A DNA stretch of 64,000 nucleotides, taken from positions 33,616-97,615 of the forward strand of contig JAAYDJ010000032.1 of assembly GCA_012729335.1 (NCBI GenBank), in the 5' to 3' direction. The position numbers and the translations under genes were made by a program. The notes below the pieces were generated by a model. The model worked only from the letters and a program-made list of their open reading frames with translations, was not told where the DNA came from and searched no databases. Shown in pieces: positions 1 through 10,400 of the stretch (its first letter is position 1; each line of letters starts with the position of its first letter). Source of the DNA: Bacteroidales bacterium. GTDB lineage: Bacteria > Bacteroidota > Bacteroidia > Bacteroidales > Prolixibacteraceae.

Positions 1-80
1 CAAATGTTCCCGGGATTTCCCGGGGCCCCTGACGGGGATTTGTTCCCATCTGCAGCAGGTTTACCCACAGCAAAGGGCGG

Positions 81-1439
81 CTAATTCCCCTGATCCACGG
101 TAAACTCCAGGAGCTGCAACCCCCGCTGAAGATCCTCGTTTTTCATGAAGAGATTCCAGAGCAGGCCGGTCCGGTAATTCTCCACCATCACCGGAATAGG
201 CCCCTGGTCGATGGCCAGGTAACGCGGCAGGAACCATTTGTGGGTGTGGCTGTAGGCGTCGTAAGGGCCGTATTCTCCCACCAGGCTGTCGGCTTCCTCG
301 TAAAGATAGCGAAGGAATTTCATCGACTCTTCCGGGGTGTAAGGAAATGAGGAGAGGGCCGCCGTGGGGGAGATTACCCCCAGGTCTTCATCTCCGGGGT
401 GGTGCCCGGCATAACCCTTCACCGAATAGCTGGAGGTCATCCCCCACTGTTTCTCGCCGTAACCTTCAAATCCCTTTGGGTTGTCAAGGGCGTAGCGGTA
501 ATGGATGAGGGCGTGGTTCCGGTTGAGTTCCCAGTAGTCGGCATAGCGGTCTTTCAGTCCGCGCGGGTTCAGTCCGAGGTAGGAGTAGTGGGCCCAGAAG
601 AGGGGACCGGTGGGATCGTCGCCGTGCTCGTAGAAGTCGAGGATGGTGGGCAGGCCATAATAGGTGGTGTCATGGGCGATGGCTCCTCCGCGGGCCCAAC
701 CCTGGTGATAGACTTCAGGCCTGATGGGATGGGTGGGACTGGAAGCCGCCAGCACATACATGATCAGGCATTCGTTGTATCCCCCCACGGGAAAATTCAT
801 CTCCCACTCCACATTGGGCGACCAGTGCCAGTAGAGCACATCTTTTCCCCGGGTATACCAATCCCACTCCACTTCCTGCCAGAGGCGGTGGATGTCGCTG
901 ACCAGCTGCTGCTCGTCGGTATTGCCGTTCCTGAAATACTCGGCCACGGTCAGGAGTCCCTGGATCATGAAGGCCGTTTCAACGAGGTCGCCGCCGTCAT
1001 CCTTTTTGCTGAAGGGCTGAACCTTGCCGGTGGGGCCGTGGAGCCAGTGGGGCCAGGCCCCGTGGAACCGGTCGGCACGGGCCAGATAGTCCACGTTCTG
1101 CCGCAGGCGGGCAAACCCCTCCTCACGGGTGATAAAACCTCTTTCAATACCTACCAGGATGGCCATTACCCCAAAGCCGGAACCTCCGAGGGTCACCACC
1201 TCCTGGTCATTCTGGGGATAGATGCCGTCCATGTGGATCCGCTCCCGGGCCAGTCCCGATGTGGGTTCCGCCCCGTCCCAGAAATACCGGAAAGTCTGGT
1301 ATTGCAGAAGGGTCAGCAGAGAATCGTCGCTCAGGACGGTACCGCCCTCCCCGCCAGGGGAGGTGGTTTTCGGCTTGCACGAAAAAAAGACCGCCCCTGC
1401 CACCAGCAGTATCAGCGGGAAAATCATTCTTGCTCTCAT
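81..1439 (-). CDS. GH144-like endo-beta-1,2-glucanase lipoprotein (glucoamylase-like fold)
   Basis: The 452-residue protein begins with a lipoprotein signal; Cys21 in AVFFSC is the likely lipidated residue. Residues from about 38 to the end form one (alpha/alpha)6-type hydrolase domain of the 'glycoamylase' Pfam type now split into GH144 and relatives. Landmarks are YQTFRYFWDG at 47-56 and DDGGDLVET at 147-155, both shared almost exactly with the next gene (1561-3954), so the two are paralogs. Characterised Bacteroidota GH144 enzymes cut beta-1,2-glucan internally; this substrate is inferred from family only. It is the last gene of the SusC/SusD cluster and, as a lipoprotein, probably acts in the periplasm or on the outer membrane. 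No C-terminal secretion domain is present, unlike its paralog. The domain assignment is firm; the exact specificity is not. Confidence 0.8.
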   Translation of the reverse strand: MRARMIFPLILLVAGAVFFSCKPKTTSPGGEGGTVLSDDSLLTLLQYQTFRYFWDGAEPTSGLARERIHMDGIYPQNDQEVVTLGGSGFGVMAILVGIERGFITREEGFARLRQNVDYLARADRFHGAWPHWLHGPTGKVQPFSKKDDGGDLVETAFMIQGLLTVAEYFRNGNTDEQQLVSDIHRLWQEVEWDWYTRGKDVLYWHWSPNVEWEMNFPVGGYNECLIMYVLAASSPTHPIRPEVYHQGWARGGAIAHDTTYYGLPTILDFYEHGDDPTGPLFWAHYSYLGLNPRGLKDRYADYWELNRNHALIHYRYALDNPKGFEGYGEKQWGMTSSYSVKGYAGHHPGDEDLGVISPTAALSSFPYTPEESMKFLRYLYEEADSLVGEYGPYDAYSHTHKWFLPRYLAIDQGPIPVMVENYRTGLLWNLFMKNEDLQRGLQLLEFTVDQGN

Positions 1440-1560
1440 CTTATTTTTTTAGTGTAAAACAATTGTATTAACAACTTGATCCCTGTGTTTTACGGTTTTC
1501 AGAAGGGGTCTCCCTCAGGGTGAGGAGGGTCTGTCGCTTGTTCGGCCTCCCCGGAGAGGG

Positions 1561-3954
1561 CTAACGGATCACGATAAACTTTTCCTGATGGATGGCTTTG
1601 CCGGCGGCAATTCTCAGGAAATAAATGCCCGGGGGCCAGTGGTTGCACTGGAGGGTAAAGGTGCTCACGGCTCCCTGGATGCGTTCCCGGAAGAGCAGTT
1701 CGCCGCCCGGGTGATACACCTCGATGTGCGTCTCCATGCCCGGCTGGGGCAGGGTAATGGTCAGATCCCCGCAGCAAGGATTGGGATAGAGCATGAGTTC
1801 CTGTTCCGGGGCCGGGGCAGGGAGAAGGGTGAGGGAGTCATGGCGAAATCCCAGCTTCTCCAGTCCGGCCTTCACCTCCGCATCCCGCATGAACAGTTTC
1901 CAGAGGAGGCCTGAGCGGTGGTTCTCGGTCATCACCATAATGGGCCCCTGGTCGATGCCCAGCCAGGCTTTCCTGACCCAGCCCAGCTGGTCGTTGAAGG
2001 CGTCGTATGGGCCGAAGCGGCCCCAGAGTTCCCCGCCTCTCTCCCGGTAAAAGTATTTCAGGGCAGCCAGGGCCTCCGCGGGGGCATAGGGGAGACTGGC
2101 CAAAGCGGCCGTGGGAGTGATGGTCCCGTTGTCGTTGTGTACAGGCTGATGGGCCGTATAGCCATACGGATCATCACTGGCAGTCAGCCCCCAGCATTGC
2201 GCCCCGTAGTTTTTATAACCGCCCGGATTGGCCACCGCGTAAGCATGATGGATCTTGACCGTGTTCACATGTTCCTGCCAGTAATCGGCGTACTGGTCGG
2301 TGAGTCCGCGCGGATCCAGTCCCAGATGGGAATAGTGCACCCAGAAGAGGGGGCCTCCCCAGTCGGGCGAAAGGGTGATCTCCCGGTCGTAATAGGTCCG
2401 TTTGCGCACCATGGCGCCGCTCCGGGCCCATCCCTCCATATAGACTTCCGCAGGAATAGGATGGGTGGGGGAGGCCGCAGCCATCACATAGGTGATCAGG
2501 CATTCGTTCCAGCCGGTAATTTTCATGTTTATTCTGAAGCCGTGGTTGGGCGACCAATGCCAGAAGAGCTGGTTCTGGCCTCCCTGACGGTACCATTCCC
2601 AGTCGATTTCCCTCCACAGTTGGGTGGCCTTTTCCCTGATTTGCCGGGAGGCCTCGTCGCTCCCTGAGAAGTAGTTTCTCAGGGTGAGGAGGGCCTGGGC
2701 TACAAAAGAGGTCTCCACCAGGTCGCCGCCATCGTCATAGGTCGAGAAGGGCTGTGTTTTTTTGGTGTTTCCGTTGTACCAGTGTGACCATGCGCCGTGA
2801 TGGCGGTCGCAGCTTTCCAGGAAGGAGAGGATTTGCAGGATACGGGCTTTGATTTCTGCCCGGGGCCGGTACTCCCGTTCATGGGCGGCTGCCATAGCCA
2901 TCAGTCCCATGCCGGTGGCTCCCGAAGCCACTGTGGTCCCGCTGCCGTTGCTTCTCTCCAGGGCCATCCCCGAGGCCTGGTGCGCCCCCTCCCAGAAGTA
3001 ACGGAAGGTGTACGCCTGTAACATGTCCAGCAGCTCCTCATCACTGAAGTCGCGGGAATCAGCCTGCGCTTCCGCAGCCACCGACTCCCTCTCCTGGAAA
3101 AGGGTGACCACCCGGTAGCGGATCGTCGTGTTCCTCCCTTCCGGAGGGAAAAAATCAAGGTAGTGGTTTTCCGTCGTTTCTCCCCTGACGGAATAGTGGC
3201 TGCCCCCATCGTAAGAGGCGTATACCCTGACGGGGAGGTTCCCCTCTGCCGGAGCCCAGGCGAGCTCCGCATGGCTGTCATAGCCGGTGGCACTGAGCGA
3301 CGTGACGGGCAGCAGTGCCCCGGGATCCCTGAAGGCCATGATCTCGTCGATATAAAGGAGCCGGGCGGTGTTGTTCTTTTCCGACTGGCTGAAGAGGATT
3401 CCCTTGGCGGCTTCCAGGTCCAGTTCCTCCGGGGCTTCCCCGCGGATCTTCGCCAGGGGGAAGGTGATGCGTGTCCACTGGCCCGGAGGAACATCCCCGT
3501 TGTAGTCGGCCAGGGCATAGACAGGAGAATTGATTTCTCCGGAACCTGATTTTCGCAGGGTGCGGATGCCGATCAGGGGGAGCGCCGCCGCGGGCATGCC
3601 CTCCGCACAATAGAGGTGGAATACCACAGTATCCATGGCAGAAATGTCGGCGGCACTCCAGTCCTTCCGGAAGATGGTGACCTTCCAGTTGCCGTTTTCT
3701 GCCGAAGTGTAGTTGAATTTCAGGGAGGAGTTGCCCTTCCGGGCTGTGGTGGAGCAAGGTACCTTGTCGTTGTACTGTGGGGCACCGGGCGGATAGGTAT
3801 ACTCAAAGAGAGAGGCTCCGAGGTTCGCTTTGTCCACGATGCCCTGGTCATAATAGGCTGTGGTCGTTCCTTCTGAGAAGAATACCACTTCCTGGTTCCG
3901 GGCTGCCAGGGCCGGCAGTACAAAAAACAGAACCATCACCAATCGGTGCTTCAT
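1561..3954 (-). CDS. GH144-like glucanase with N-terminal accessory domains and T9SS signal
   Basis: This 797-residue protein has a Sec signal (about 1-18), a jelly-roll/CBM-like region (about 20-215), a fibronectin-III-like region (about 220-300), a catalytic domain homologous to gene 81-1439 (about 305-715, with the same TFRYFWEG and DDGGDLVET landmarks), and a type A type IX secretion C-terminal domain (about 721-797). The last carries the usual YPNP start, a PPGIYFLRI strand and the basic FIVIR end. It should be exported through the outer membrane by the Por/T9SS machinery and act outside the cell or anchored on it. It lies 106 bases downstream of a terminator hairpin that ends the SusC-SusD-LamG transcript, so it may have its own promoter or depend on read-through. 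Substrate (beta-1,2-glucan) is inferred from the catalytic family. Confidence 0.82.
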   Translation of the reverse strand: MKHRLVMVLFFVLPALAARNQEVVFFSEGTTTAYYDQGIVDKANLGASLFEYTYPPGAPQYNDKVPCSTTARKGNSSLKFNYTSAENGNWKVTIFRKDWSAADISAMDTVVFHLYCAEGMPAAALPLIGIRTLRKSGSGEINSPVYALADYNGDVPPGQWTRITFPLAKIRGEAPEELDLEAAKGILFSQSEKNNTARLLYIDEIMAFRDPGALLPVTSLSATGYDSHAELAWAPAEGNLPVRVYASYDGGSHYSVRGETTENHYLDFFPPEGRNTTIRYRVVTLFQERESVAAEAQADSRDFSDEELLDMLQAYTFRYFWEGAHQASGMALERSNGSGTTVASGATGMGLMAMAAAHEREYRPRAEIKARILQILSFLESCDRHHGAWSHWYNGNTKKTQPFSTYDDGGDLVETSFVAQALLTLRNYFSGSDEASRQIREKATQLWREIDWEWYRQGGQNQLFWHWSPNHGFRINMKITGWNECLITYVMAAASPTHPIPAEVYMEGWARSGAMVRKRTYYDREITLSPDWGGPLFWVHYSHLGLDPRGLTDQYADYWQEHVNTVKIHHAYAVANPGGYKNYGAQCWGLTASDDPYGYTAHQPVHNDNGTITPTAALASLPYAPAEALAALKYFYRERGGELWGRFGPYDAFNDQLGWVRKAWLGIDQGPIMVMTENHRSGLLWKLFMRDAEVKAGLEKLGFRHDSLTLLPAPAPEQELMLYPNPCCGDLTITLPQPGMETHIEVYHPGGELLFRERIQGAVSTFTLQCNHWPPGIYFLRIAAGKAIHQEKFIVIR

Positions 3955-4018
3955 ATGCAGGTCGTTTATGTCAGGATGTCATCACAAGGGCCGCAGCTGC
4001 GAGAAGGAAGAGGGCCCT

Positions 4019-4055
4019 GAAAATAAAAGGCTGCCCGGAATTTTCCGGGCAGCCT
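4019..4055 (-). terminator. Intrinsic terminator after the LamG gene
   Basis: A perfect 13-bp inverted repeat (4028-4040 with 4043-4055, core GGCTGCCCGG) is followed on the minus strand by a TTTTATTTT tract. It sits just past the stop of 4109-5851 and before the T9SS glucanase, so it splits the cluster into at least two transcription units. Confidence 0.8.
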
Positions 4056-4108
4056 GTAGTTGGGGTATCCCGGAACTATCCTGCCACGGCGGCAGGAGAG
4101 TCCGCCTC

Positions 4109-5851
4109 TTATTTTTCAGCGTTCATGATGGCCTTCACTTCGGCCTGGGTCAGCGCTTTGTTGAAGAGATGGAGTTCATCCATCAGGCTGAGGTCGGAGA
4201 AGTGGTTCCACCCGGTGAAGCGGGGGGCACCCGACATGATGGAGAGGATGTCGCACCCTGCCCAGCTGATGGCGGTGAAGGCGCCCTGTTTGACCACTTC
4301 CCCGTCGATGTACACCACCGATTCGGTGGGGCTGATGGTAAAGGCGAAGTGGTGCCAGGTGCCGGTGGTGGGATCCACGTCAGCGGAGGCGCCTCCGTCA
4401 AACCAGGTGTCGGCGGTGCCGTTTCCGGCGTTGAGCTTGATGCGCTGTTTGCCACCGGCATTTTCACGGAAGAACCTGAATCCCGACTTCCGGTTGTTGG
4501 GAGCGGCGGGAGCGGCTTCATCGGGCGGACCAAGCACCAGGATGCCTGCCCGGTCGGGGGTGGCATTGATGTTCATCCAGAAGGCGGCACTGAAGCTGGT
4601 GGTCTTGGTCAGGTCGGCCGCCGGATAGGTGAGGTAGGAATCGGCTGCCCCGGCATAGGCCTTGCCCACTTTGCCGGCAGCAAAAGCCGGAGACCCCACC
4701 TTGGTGGCTTCCTTGTTACCGATCAGATCCTTGTAAGTCCCCTCAAAGGGCATGTACAGAATCTCCCCGTCCCTGGGAACATAGGGCTTATCGGTCTGGA
4801 TGATGTTCTGCACATCGGCATCGGTGAGGGCCCGGTTAAAGAGACGCAGCTCATCGTACTGGCTCCGGTCGAATTTGTGGTTCCAGTAGGTGAAATTGGG
4901 TGCACCCGAGGCAATGCCCAGCACGTCGACACCGGTCCAGTCGATGTTCCCCTTGTTGGGGACTTCCACGCCGGCACCGTTGATGTACAGGACGCATTTG
5001 TCGGCACTCACCGACAGGGCGATGTGTACCCAGTTGGTGCCGGGTGCCGTGATCAGGGCCCCGTCGTTCCAGGTTTCGCCGCCACCCCAGCCCACATTGG
5101 CTTTGATGCGCTGGGAAGTGGTGCCTCCCTCCCGGAAGAGACGGAATCCCTTGGTACGGTCTTCCCCGGCCGGACTGGCACTGAGGATACCCGAACGGTC
5201 GGGGGAGGCATTGACCTTATACCAGAAGGAGGCGCTGAAATCACTACTCTTCAGTCCGGTCATGGGAAAAGTCAGGTAGGAGTCGGTGGCCCCTGCATAC
5301 GCCTTGGAGCCTTTCAGGCTGGCATCGGTAAACCCGGGAGCGCCCACAACGGTGGCTCCCTTAAAGGAGATCTTCTCCACGAAATCGCCGTTGAAGGGCA
5401 TGTAAAAGACCTCCCCGGCATATACGGGCACATAAGGCGGCTTCTTCTCGAAAACGACCGATTTCTCGGAGGTCTTGCCCCCCAGGTCTGTGGCCTTGAC
5501 CGTCAGGGTGTGCATGCCCGTGGTGACGTTCTTGTAGCGGAATTCCATGAGCGCCCGCCGGTAATCCTTAAAGGTGGTCATGCTGCCGATTTCGGCATTG
5601 TCCATCAGCACGGAGACCGATTTGAGTTCGATGTCGTCGGTGACCTCCAGCTGCACCATGACCGAGGCGACCAGGGAGTCTACCTCAATGGCCAGGCCCT
5701 GGGTGGGCGATTTGATGGTGATGACCGGCGCGTCCTTGTCGGGACCAGGGTCAAGCTGGGAAATGGGATCGATCCCCTCATTGCAGCCCGCGGCCAGAAT
5801 GATGGCCATCGCGAAGGCCAGGAAATATTTCATACGTTTCATATTCATCAT
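4109..5851 (-). CDS. Surface glycan-binding lipoprotein with two LamG domains
   Basis: The 580-residue product starts with a lipoprotein signal (LAAGC, Cys near 23). A bacterial Ig-like domain covers about 40-135. Two concanavalin-like LamG/Laminin_G_3 domains follow (about 137-355 and 360-580). They are clear duplicates of each other: each starts with YMPF, repeats AYAGA-DSYLT, carries a PDR-GIL segment and ends with DEL-LFN-ALT. The gene occupies the SusE/SusF position just after SusD, 22 bases downstream of it, and is likely co-transcribed. The expected role is a cell-surface glycan-binding protein that holds polysaccharide for the glucanases and the SusCD importer. No catalytic residues are recognised; ligand specificity cannot be read from sequence. 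Confidence 0.8.
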   Translation of the reverse strand: MMNMKRMKYFLAFAMAIILAAGCNEGIDPISQLDPGPDKDAPVITIKSPTQGLAIEVDSLVASVMVQLEVTDDIELKSVSVLMDNAEIGSMTTFKDYRRALMEFRYKNVTTGMHTLTVKATDLGGKTSEKSVVFEKKPPYVPVYAGEVFYMPFNGDFVEKISFKGATVVGAPGFTDASLKGSKAYAGATDSYLTFPMTGLKSSDFSASFWYKVNASPDRSGILSASPAGEDRTKGFRLFREGGTTSQRIKANVGWGGGETWNDGALITAPGTNWVHIALSVSADKCVLYINGAGVEVPNKGNIDWTGVDVLGIASGAPNFTYWNHKFDRSQYDELRLFNRALTDADVQNIIQTDKPYVPRDGEILYMPFEGTYKDLIGNKEATKVGSPAFAAGKVGKAYAGAADSYLTYPAADLTKTTSFSAAFWMNINATPDRAGILVLGPPDEAAPAAPNNRKSGFRFFRENAGGKQRIKLNAGNGTADTWFDGGASADVDPTTGTWHHFAFTISPTESVVYIDGEVVKQGAFTAISWAGCDILSIMSGAPRFTGWNHFSDLSLMDELHLFNKALTQAEVKAIMNAEK

Positions 5852-5873
5852 TTTTCAGTGTTCACATAAATGA

Positions 5874-7415
5874 TTAATTGCCTAAAGCCGCTTTAAGTGC
5901 CGGGATCTGGTCGACCTGGTTCTGCGGGTAGGGAAGATAGATCTTGTCGGCGGTGAATGTTCTGCCGTCGTAGCTGAGGGCGGCATAATTGCCTGTGCGG
6001 ACCATGTCAAAGAAGCGGGTGCCCCATTCCATGGCCAGTTCGGCATATTTTTCATCCATGACCTGGGCATTGGTAACGCCCGACACCGCCGGCAGTCCGG
6101 CCCGGGCCCTGACCTGATTGACCGCCGCATCGGCGCTCATGACACTGCTGGAGGCCCCGCTGGTGAGGGCTTCGGCATGCATCAACAGGATCTCGGCATA
6201 ACGGATACAGATGAAGTTTTTGTTGGTGCCGTAGCCGGTACGCCCGGGAGTCAGCTGATCGGAGGGCAGGTAGTGCTTGCCGCTGGCAAACATGGCCCGG
6301 GCATAGTCGTTGATGCGGTCGCCCGAACGGGTCGTGTTGCTGATCCATGCAGGAAGCGTGGCATACTTTGCATCCTTTTTGATCTCGGCAATGCCCCGGT
6401 TCGTGAACAACACACTGGTCTCCAAACGGATGGTCTCATTGCGGTCAAGCATGAACTTGATGTATTTGAGACTCGGCTCGTAAAATCCCCAGCCGCTGCC
6501 GGCACCCGTCACCTTGGGCGTCCATCCCTGCGGACCAAAGAAATCGTTAAGATAGTTGATGGCATCGCCCGATCCCTTGCCGAAATCGGAGTACTGCAGT
6601 TCAAGCAGGTTCTCGCGGTTGAGTTTCCCCGGAATCTTAAAGAGGTTGTAAAAGTCGGCCGAAAGGGCATATTTCCCCGAGCTGATGATCTGTCCGGTAG
6701 CTTCTGCCACGGCGGCATAATTCTTCAGCGCGAGGTTGGCGCGTGCTTTCATAGCCAGGGCAGTGAATTTGGTGATCCCTCCCCTGATGTCGGCGCGCTC
6801 TGCAGGATGTACCGCCGGCAGAAGGGGAATGGCTTCGTCCATCTGATCGGAAATGTGCTGCATCACCTCCTCCGGGGTGCTGAGGGCGGCCACCAGCAGC
6901 TGACTGGGATCCTGACTTTCCGTAATGATGATGTCCCCCCAAATCAGGGTGAGGTAGTAAAGGTACCAGGCCCGCATCACCTTTACCTCGGCGATGTACT
7001 GGTCAGCCAATCCTTTATTGGAAGCAAACTCCTTGTATTTTTCAATCTGCTCTATGGCCGAATGGGCGTTGAACAAATCGCCGTAGTAGTTCTGGAACAG
7101 GGAATTGTACATCCAGTAGTCCTTGTTGTAGTTGTACTTGTCGGTTTCGGCGAAGTCCTGCTGGTCACCCAGACCGCCGGCATTCACGTCGTCACCCCTG
7201 ACCGCGATCAGCGGGAATACCTCCCACTCGCTGTTGTAGAAATCGGCGTACATCCCCAGGAGCGGAAGATCCATGTTGTCGGTGATGGTGTAATCGGTTT
7301 CCTGGGTGAAAGCCCTGTTTTCCGCAGGCTCATCGAGCAGGTCATGGCAGGCGGGAAGCAGAAATAAGGCCGCCATGAAAAGAGCCAGTTTGGTGAAATT
7401 CATATATCGTTTCAT
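5874..7415 (-). CDS. SusD/RagB family outer-membrane glycan-binding lipoprotein
   Basis: This 513-residue protein has a lipoprotein signal with LPAC (Cys near 23) and the SusD-like helical TPR scaffold. The N-terminal region opens with HDLLDEPAE; the C-terminal half carries the family pattern FICIRYAEILLMHAEAL followed by VNQVRARAGLP. SusD proteins form the lid of the SusC barrel and bind oligosaccharides at the cell surface. The gene starts 19 bases after SusC on the same strand, which is the standard arrangement. Length is typical for the family. Family assignment is secure; the glycan is inferred only from the linked GH144 genes. Confidence 0.95.
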   Translation of the reverse strand: MKRYMNFTKLALFMAALFLLPACHDLLDEPAENRAFTQETDYTITDNMDLPLLGMYADFYNSEWEVFPLIAVRGDDVNAGGLGDQQDFAETDKYNYNKDYWMYNSLFQNYYGDLFNAHSAIEQIEKYKEFASNKGLADQYIAEVKVMRAWYLYYLTLIWGDIIITESQDPSQLLVAALSTPEEVMQHISDQMDEAIPLLPAVHPAERADIRGGITKFTALAMKARANLALKNYAAVAEATGQIISSGKYALSADFYNLFKIPGKLNRENLLELQYSDFGKGSGDAINYLNDFFGPQGWTPKVTGAGSGWGFYEPSLKYIKFMLDRNETIRLETSVLFTNRGIAEIKKDAKYATLPAWISNTTRSGDRINDYARAMFASGKHYLPSDQLTPGRTGYGTNKNFICIRYAEILLMHAEALTSGASSSVMSADAAVNQVRARAGLPAVSGVTNAQVMDEKYAELAMEWGTRFFDMVRTGNYAALSYDGRTFTADKIYLPYPQNQVDQIPALKAALGN

Positions 7416-7434
7416 AATCCTGTTTTTTTAATGG

Positions 7435-10400
7435 TTAGAATTTGATGCTCAGTCCGACGGTATACACGGCGGGAATGGGATAGGTCTGCGTGTCGATGCC
7501 GCTGGCGACTTCAGGATTGAATCCGTTGTAGGAGAAGAGGGTCAGCGGCCGGTCGGCGGTGAGGGATACCCTGGTGTCGGGCATGTCGGCGCCGAAAAGC
7601 TGCTTGCCCTTTATGTTGTAGGCCAGCTGTACATTCTGAAGACGGAAGAAGGCGCCGTCTTCCACGAAATAGTCGCTCATCTTCTGGTTCCATCCTTTTC
7701 TGAGCCCGGCCGAAGAGGGATATTTGTTGCTGGTGCCTTCGCCATGCCACCGGTTGACGGCCAGATCGGCATCAAGGTTGCCGTCGGCGGTCCAGATGAT
7801 CTCACCCCGCTTGCGGTTCAGGATTTTGTTCCCCATCTGGCCCAGCATGCTGGCCGTGAGGTCGAAATTCTTCCAGGAGAGCCCCAGGTTTCCGCCATAC
7901 AGAAACGAGGGGAAGTAGGAGCCCAGAATCACACGGTCGTCGTCGTTAATGACCCCAAAACCGGGTTCTCCTTCTTTCTGCTGGTCGCGGTATTTGAAAT
8001 CACCGGGCACGGCGGAATCAGGCGCCGAAGGATCAGCATCGATCTCGGCCTTGTTCTGGTACACACCCAAAACTTCATAGCCGAAGAAGGCCAGCAGGGG
8101 ATGCCCCACGATGGAACGCTGACGGAATTCCGCCGATCCGCCGTCGATGTATGGCTGCCCGTAAAGGTCACGCACCTTGTTCTTCAGGAAGGAGAAATTG
8201 ACCCCGGCATTGAAACGGAGACCGTTGGCAAATTCATCGTCCCAGTTGATGGCCATCTCAAAACCACTGTTGCGGATGACCCCCACGTTTTTAAGAACGC
8301 TTCCGCCCGTACCCGGGATCTTGACATAAATGGCCGCATTCTTGGTGTCGCGGATGAAGTAGTCGGCATCGACCGACATATGGTTGTCAAAGAGACGGGC
8401 GGTCAGACCGGCGTTGGTTTCCTCGGTAAGCTCCCACTTCAGTGAGGAGAAGGTGTTGGTGGTCTGGGTTCCGGAGACCATCACATCGTCGATGACCAGA
8501 TTGACCGGGGAAGTGGTGATGGCGCCGTCACTGGCCTGTATCTTGTCGTTCCCCAGCTGCCCCCAGCTGGCACGCAACTTCAGGAAGTTGATGGTGGCGT
8601 GGTTTTTCAGGAACGGCTCCTCGGAAAGGACCCATCCGATTCCCACGGTGGGAAAATAACCCCATTTCTGCTGATATTTGGAGCTGCCGTCGGCACGCAT
8701 CGTGGCATAGAGCAGATAACGGTCGTTATAGTTATAGGAGAGCCTTCCGAAGTAGGAGAGGCCATACTGACGGGCACCGCCGTCACCCACCGATCCTTCG
8801 GGTTTTTCCTGCGACTGGTCGATATACCAGGACTCTTCCCTTTGCCAGGGGAAGTTAAGACCTCCGCCGCGCAAACCGCTGTAGGCTTCGTCGCGGAAGG
8901 AAGTCCCGGCCATCACGGTGATATTGTGAAGATCAAAACGGTCGGTATAGGTCAGGATGTTGTCCCAGATCTGGTCGGAATAAATGCCTGTACTTTTGTT
9001 GATGGAAGCATCCACCCTCTGGAAGCTGTTGCCGATGAAGTAGGGCAACCGCACATTCCGCTCATCGAGGGAAGTGAAGGCGTGATTATAGGTGGTCTTG
9101 AAATCGAGTTTTTCGGGGATCAGCTGGAGCTTGGCGTAGAAGTTGGCCATGAGCTTGCGGATCTTGAGCCGGTTGTCGCTGTAACGGAGGGTGGGGAAGG
9201 GGTTCTGCCCGCTGCGGTAACCCAGGTCCTGGGCATTGGCATAATTGACGGGTTCGGCGATCCCTTCCAGATTCGGGTCATAGACCGGCAGAATGGGCAC
9301 GGCAAAATAAGCCTGGTTCCAGGCACCGGCTTCCTCCCCATATTTTAAGGCGTTGCTCAGGATCATGTTCCCGCCGATGGTGAACCAGTCGGTGGCTTTA
9401 AAATCGAGCTTGGTGCGCAGGTTGAACCGTTCGTATTCGTTTTTCATGTCGAGAATCCCCTCCTGGGCGAAATAGTTGGTCCCGATGGAGTAGGAGGCGC
9501 TCTGGTTACCCCCCTCGACACTGATGCTGTGGTTCTGAATGCCGGCCGGGCGGAGAATCTCCTTGTACCAGTCGGTGTTGACATCGGGGACGTTGGGGTT
9601 GATGCGGCTGCGGCCATAGCGCTGCATGGCGTTGAGGATGAAACTGGCGTCGGCGGCCGACCCCGATTCCATGGCCATGGCCGTGAACTGCTCGGCATTG
9701 GCCATCTTCAGCACGTTCTGGGCCACCTGCATCCCGTAATAACCATCGTAGGTGATCTCGGTCTTTTTATTGTAACCTCCCGATTTGGTCTCAATCAGCA
9801 CCACCCCGTTGGCGGCACGTACCCCGTAAATGGCCGCCGCAGAGGCGTCCTTCAGTACAGAGATGGAAGCAATGTCGGCGGGGTTGAGAAAATCGATGTT
9901 GTCAAAGAACATCCCGTCGACCACATATAGGGGGGCTTCGTTGTTCTGGCCCGGATAGGATCCGATACCACGCACCCTGATGGTCGGACTGTTGCCGGGG
10001 GAACCGGAACTGACCACCTGCAAACCCGCCACCTTTCCCTGTAAAGCCTGCATCGCCTGCCCCGAGGGAGTTTTCGCAAGTTCATCCGACTTTACCGTGG
10101 TGATCGAGGAGGTCAGGTCTTTCACCTTCTGGGTACCATACCCGACCACTACCACCTCTTCGACATCGAAAGCCTGCTCCCTGAGCTGGACATTGATCAC
10201 CGTCTGGTTCCCTATGGGGATCTCCACCGTGGTGAACCCCACAAAACTGAAGACCAGGGTGCTCTGAGGATCGGCATCAATGGTGTAATTCCCGTCGAAA
10301 TCGGTGATGGTCCCTACCATGGTCCCTTTCACCAGAATGCTGACTCCGGGAATCCCCTGTCCATCGGCTTCGGTGACCTGCCCGGTGACTTTCACCCTGG

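Noticed and set aside
3860..5869. 669-residue plus-strand ORF opposite the LamG gene
   Set aside because: It is a mirror of the minus-strand coding bias; its product has no recognisable domain, while the minus strand encodes a signal peptide and LamG domains.
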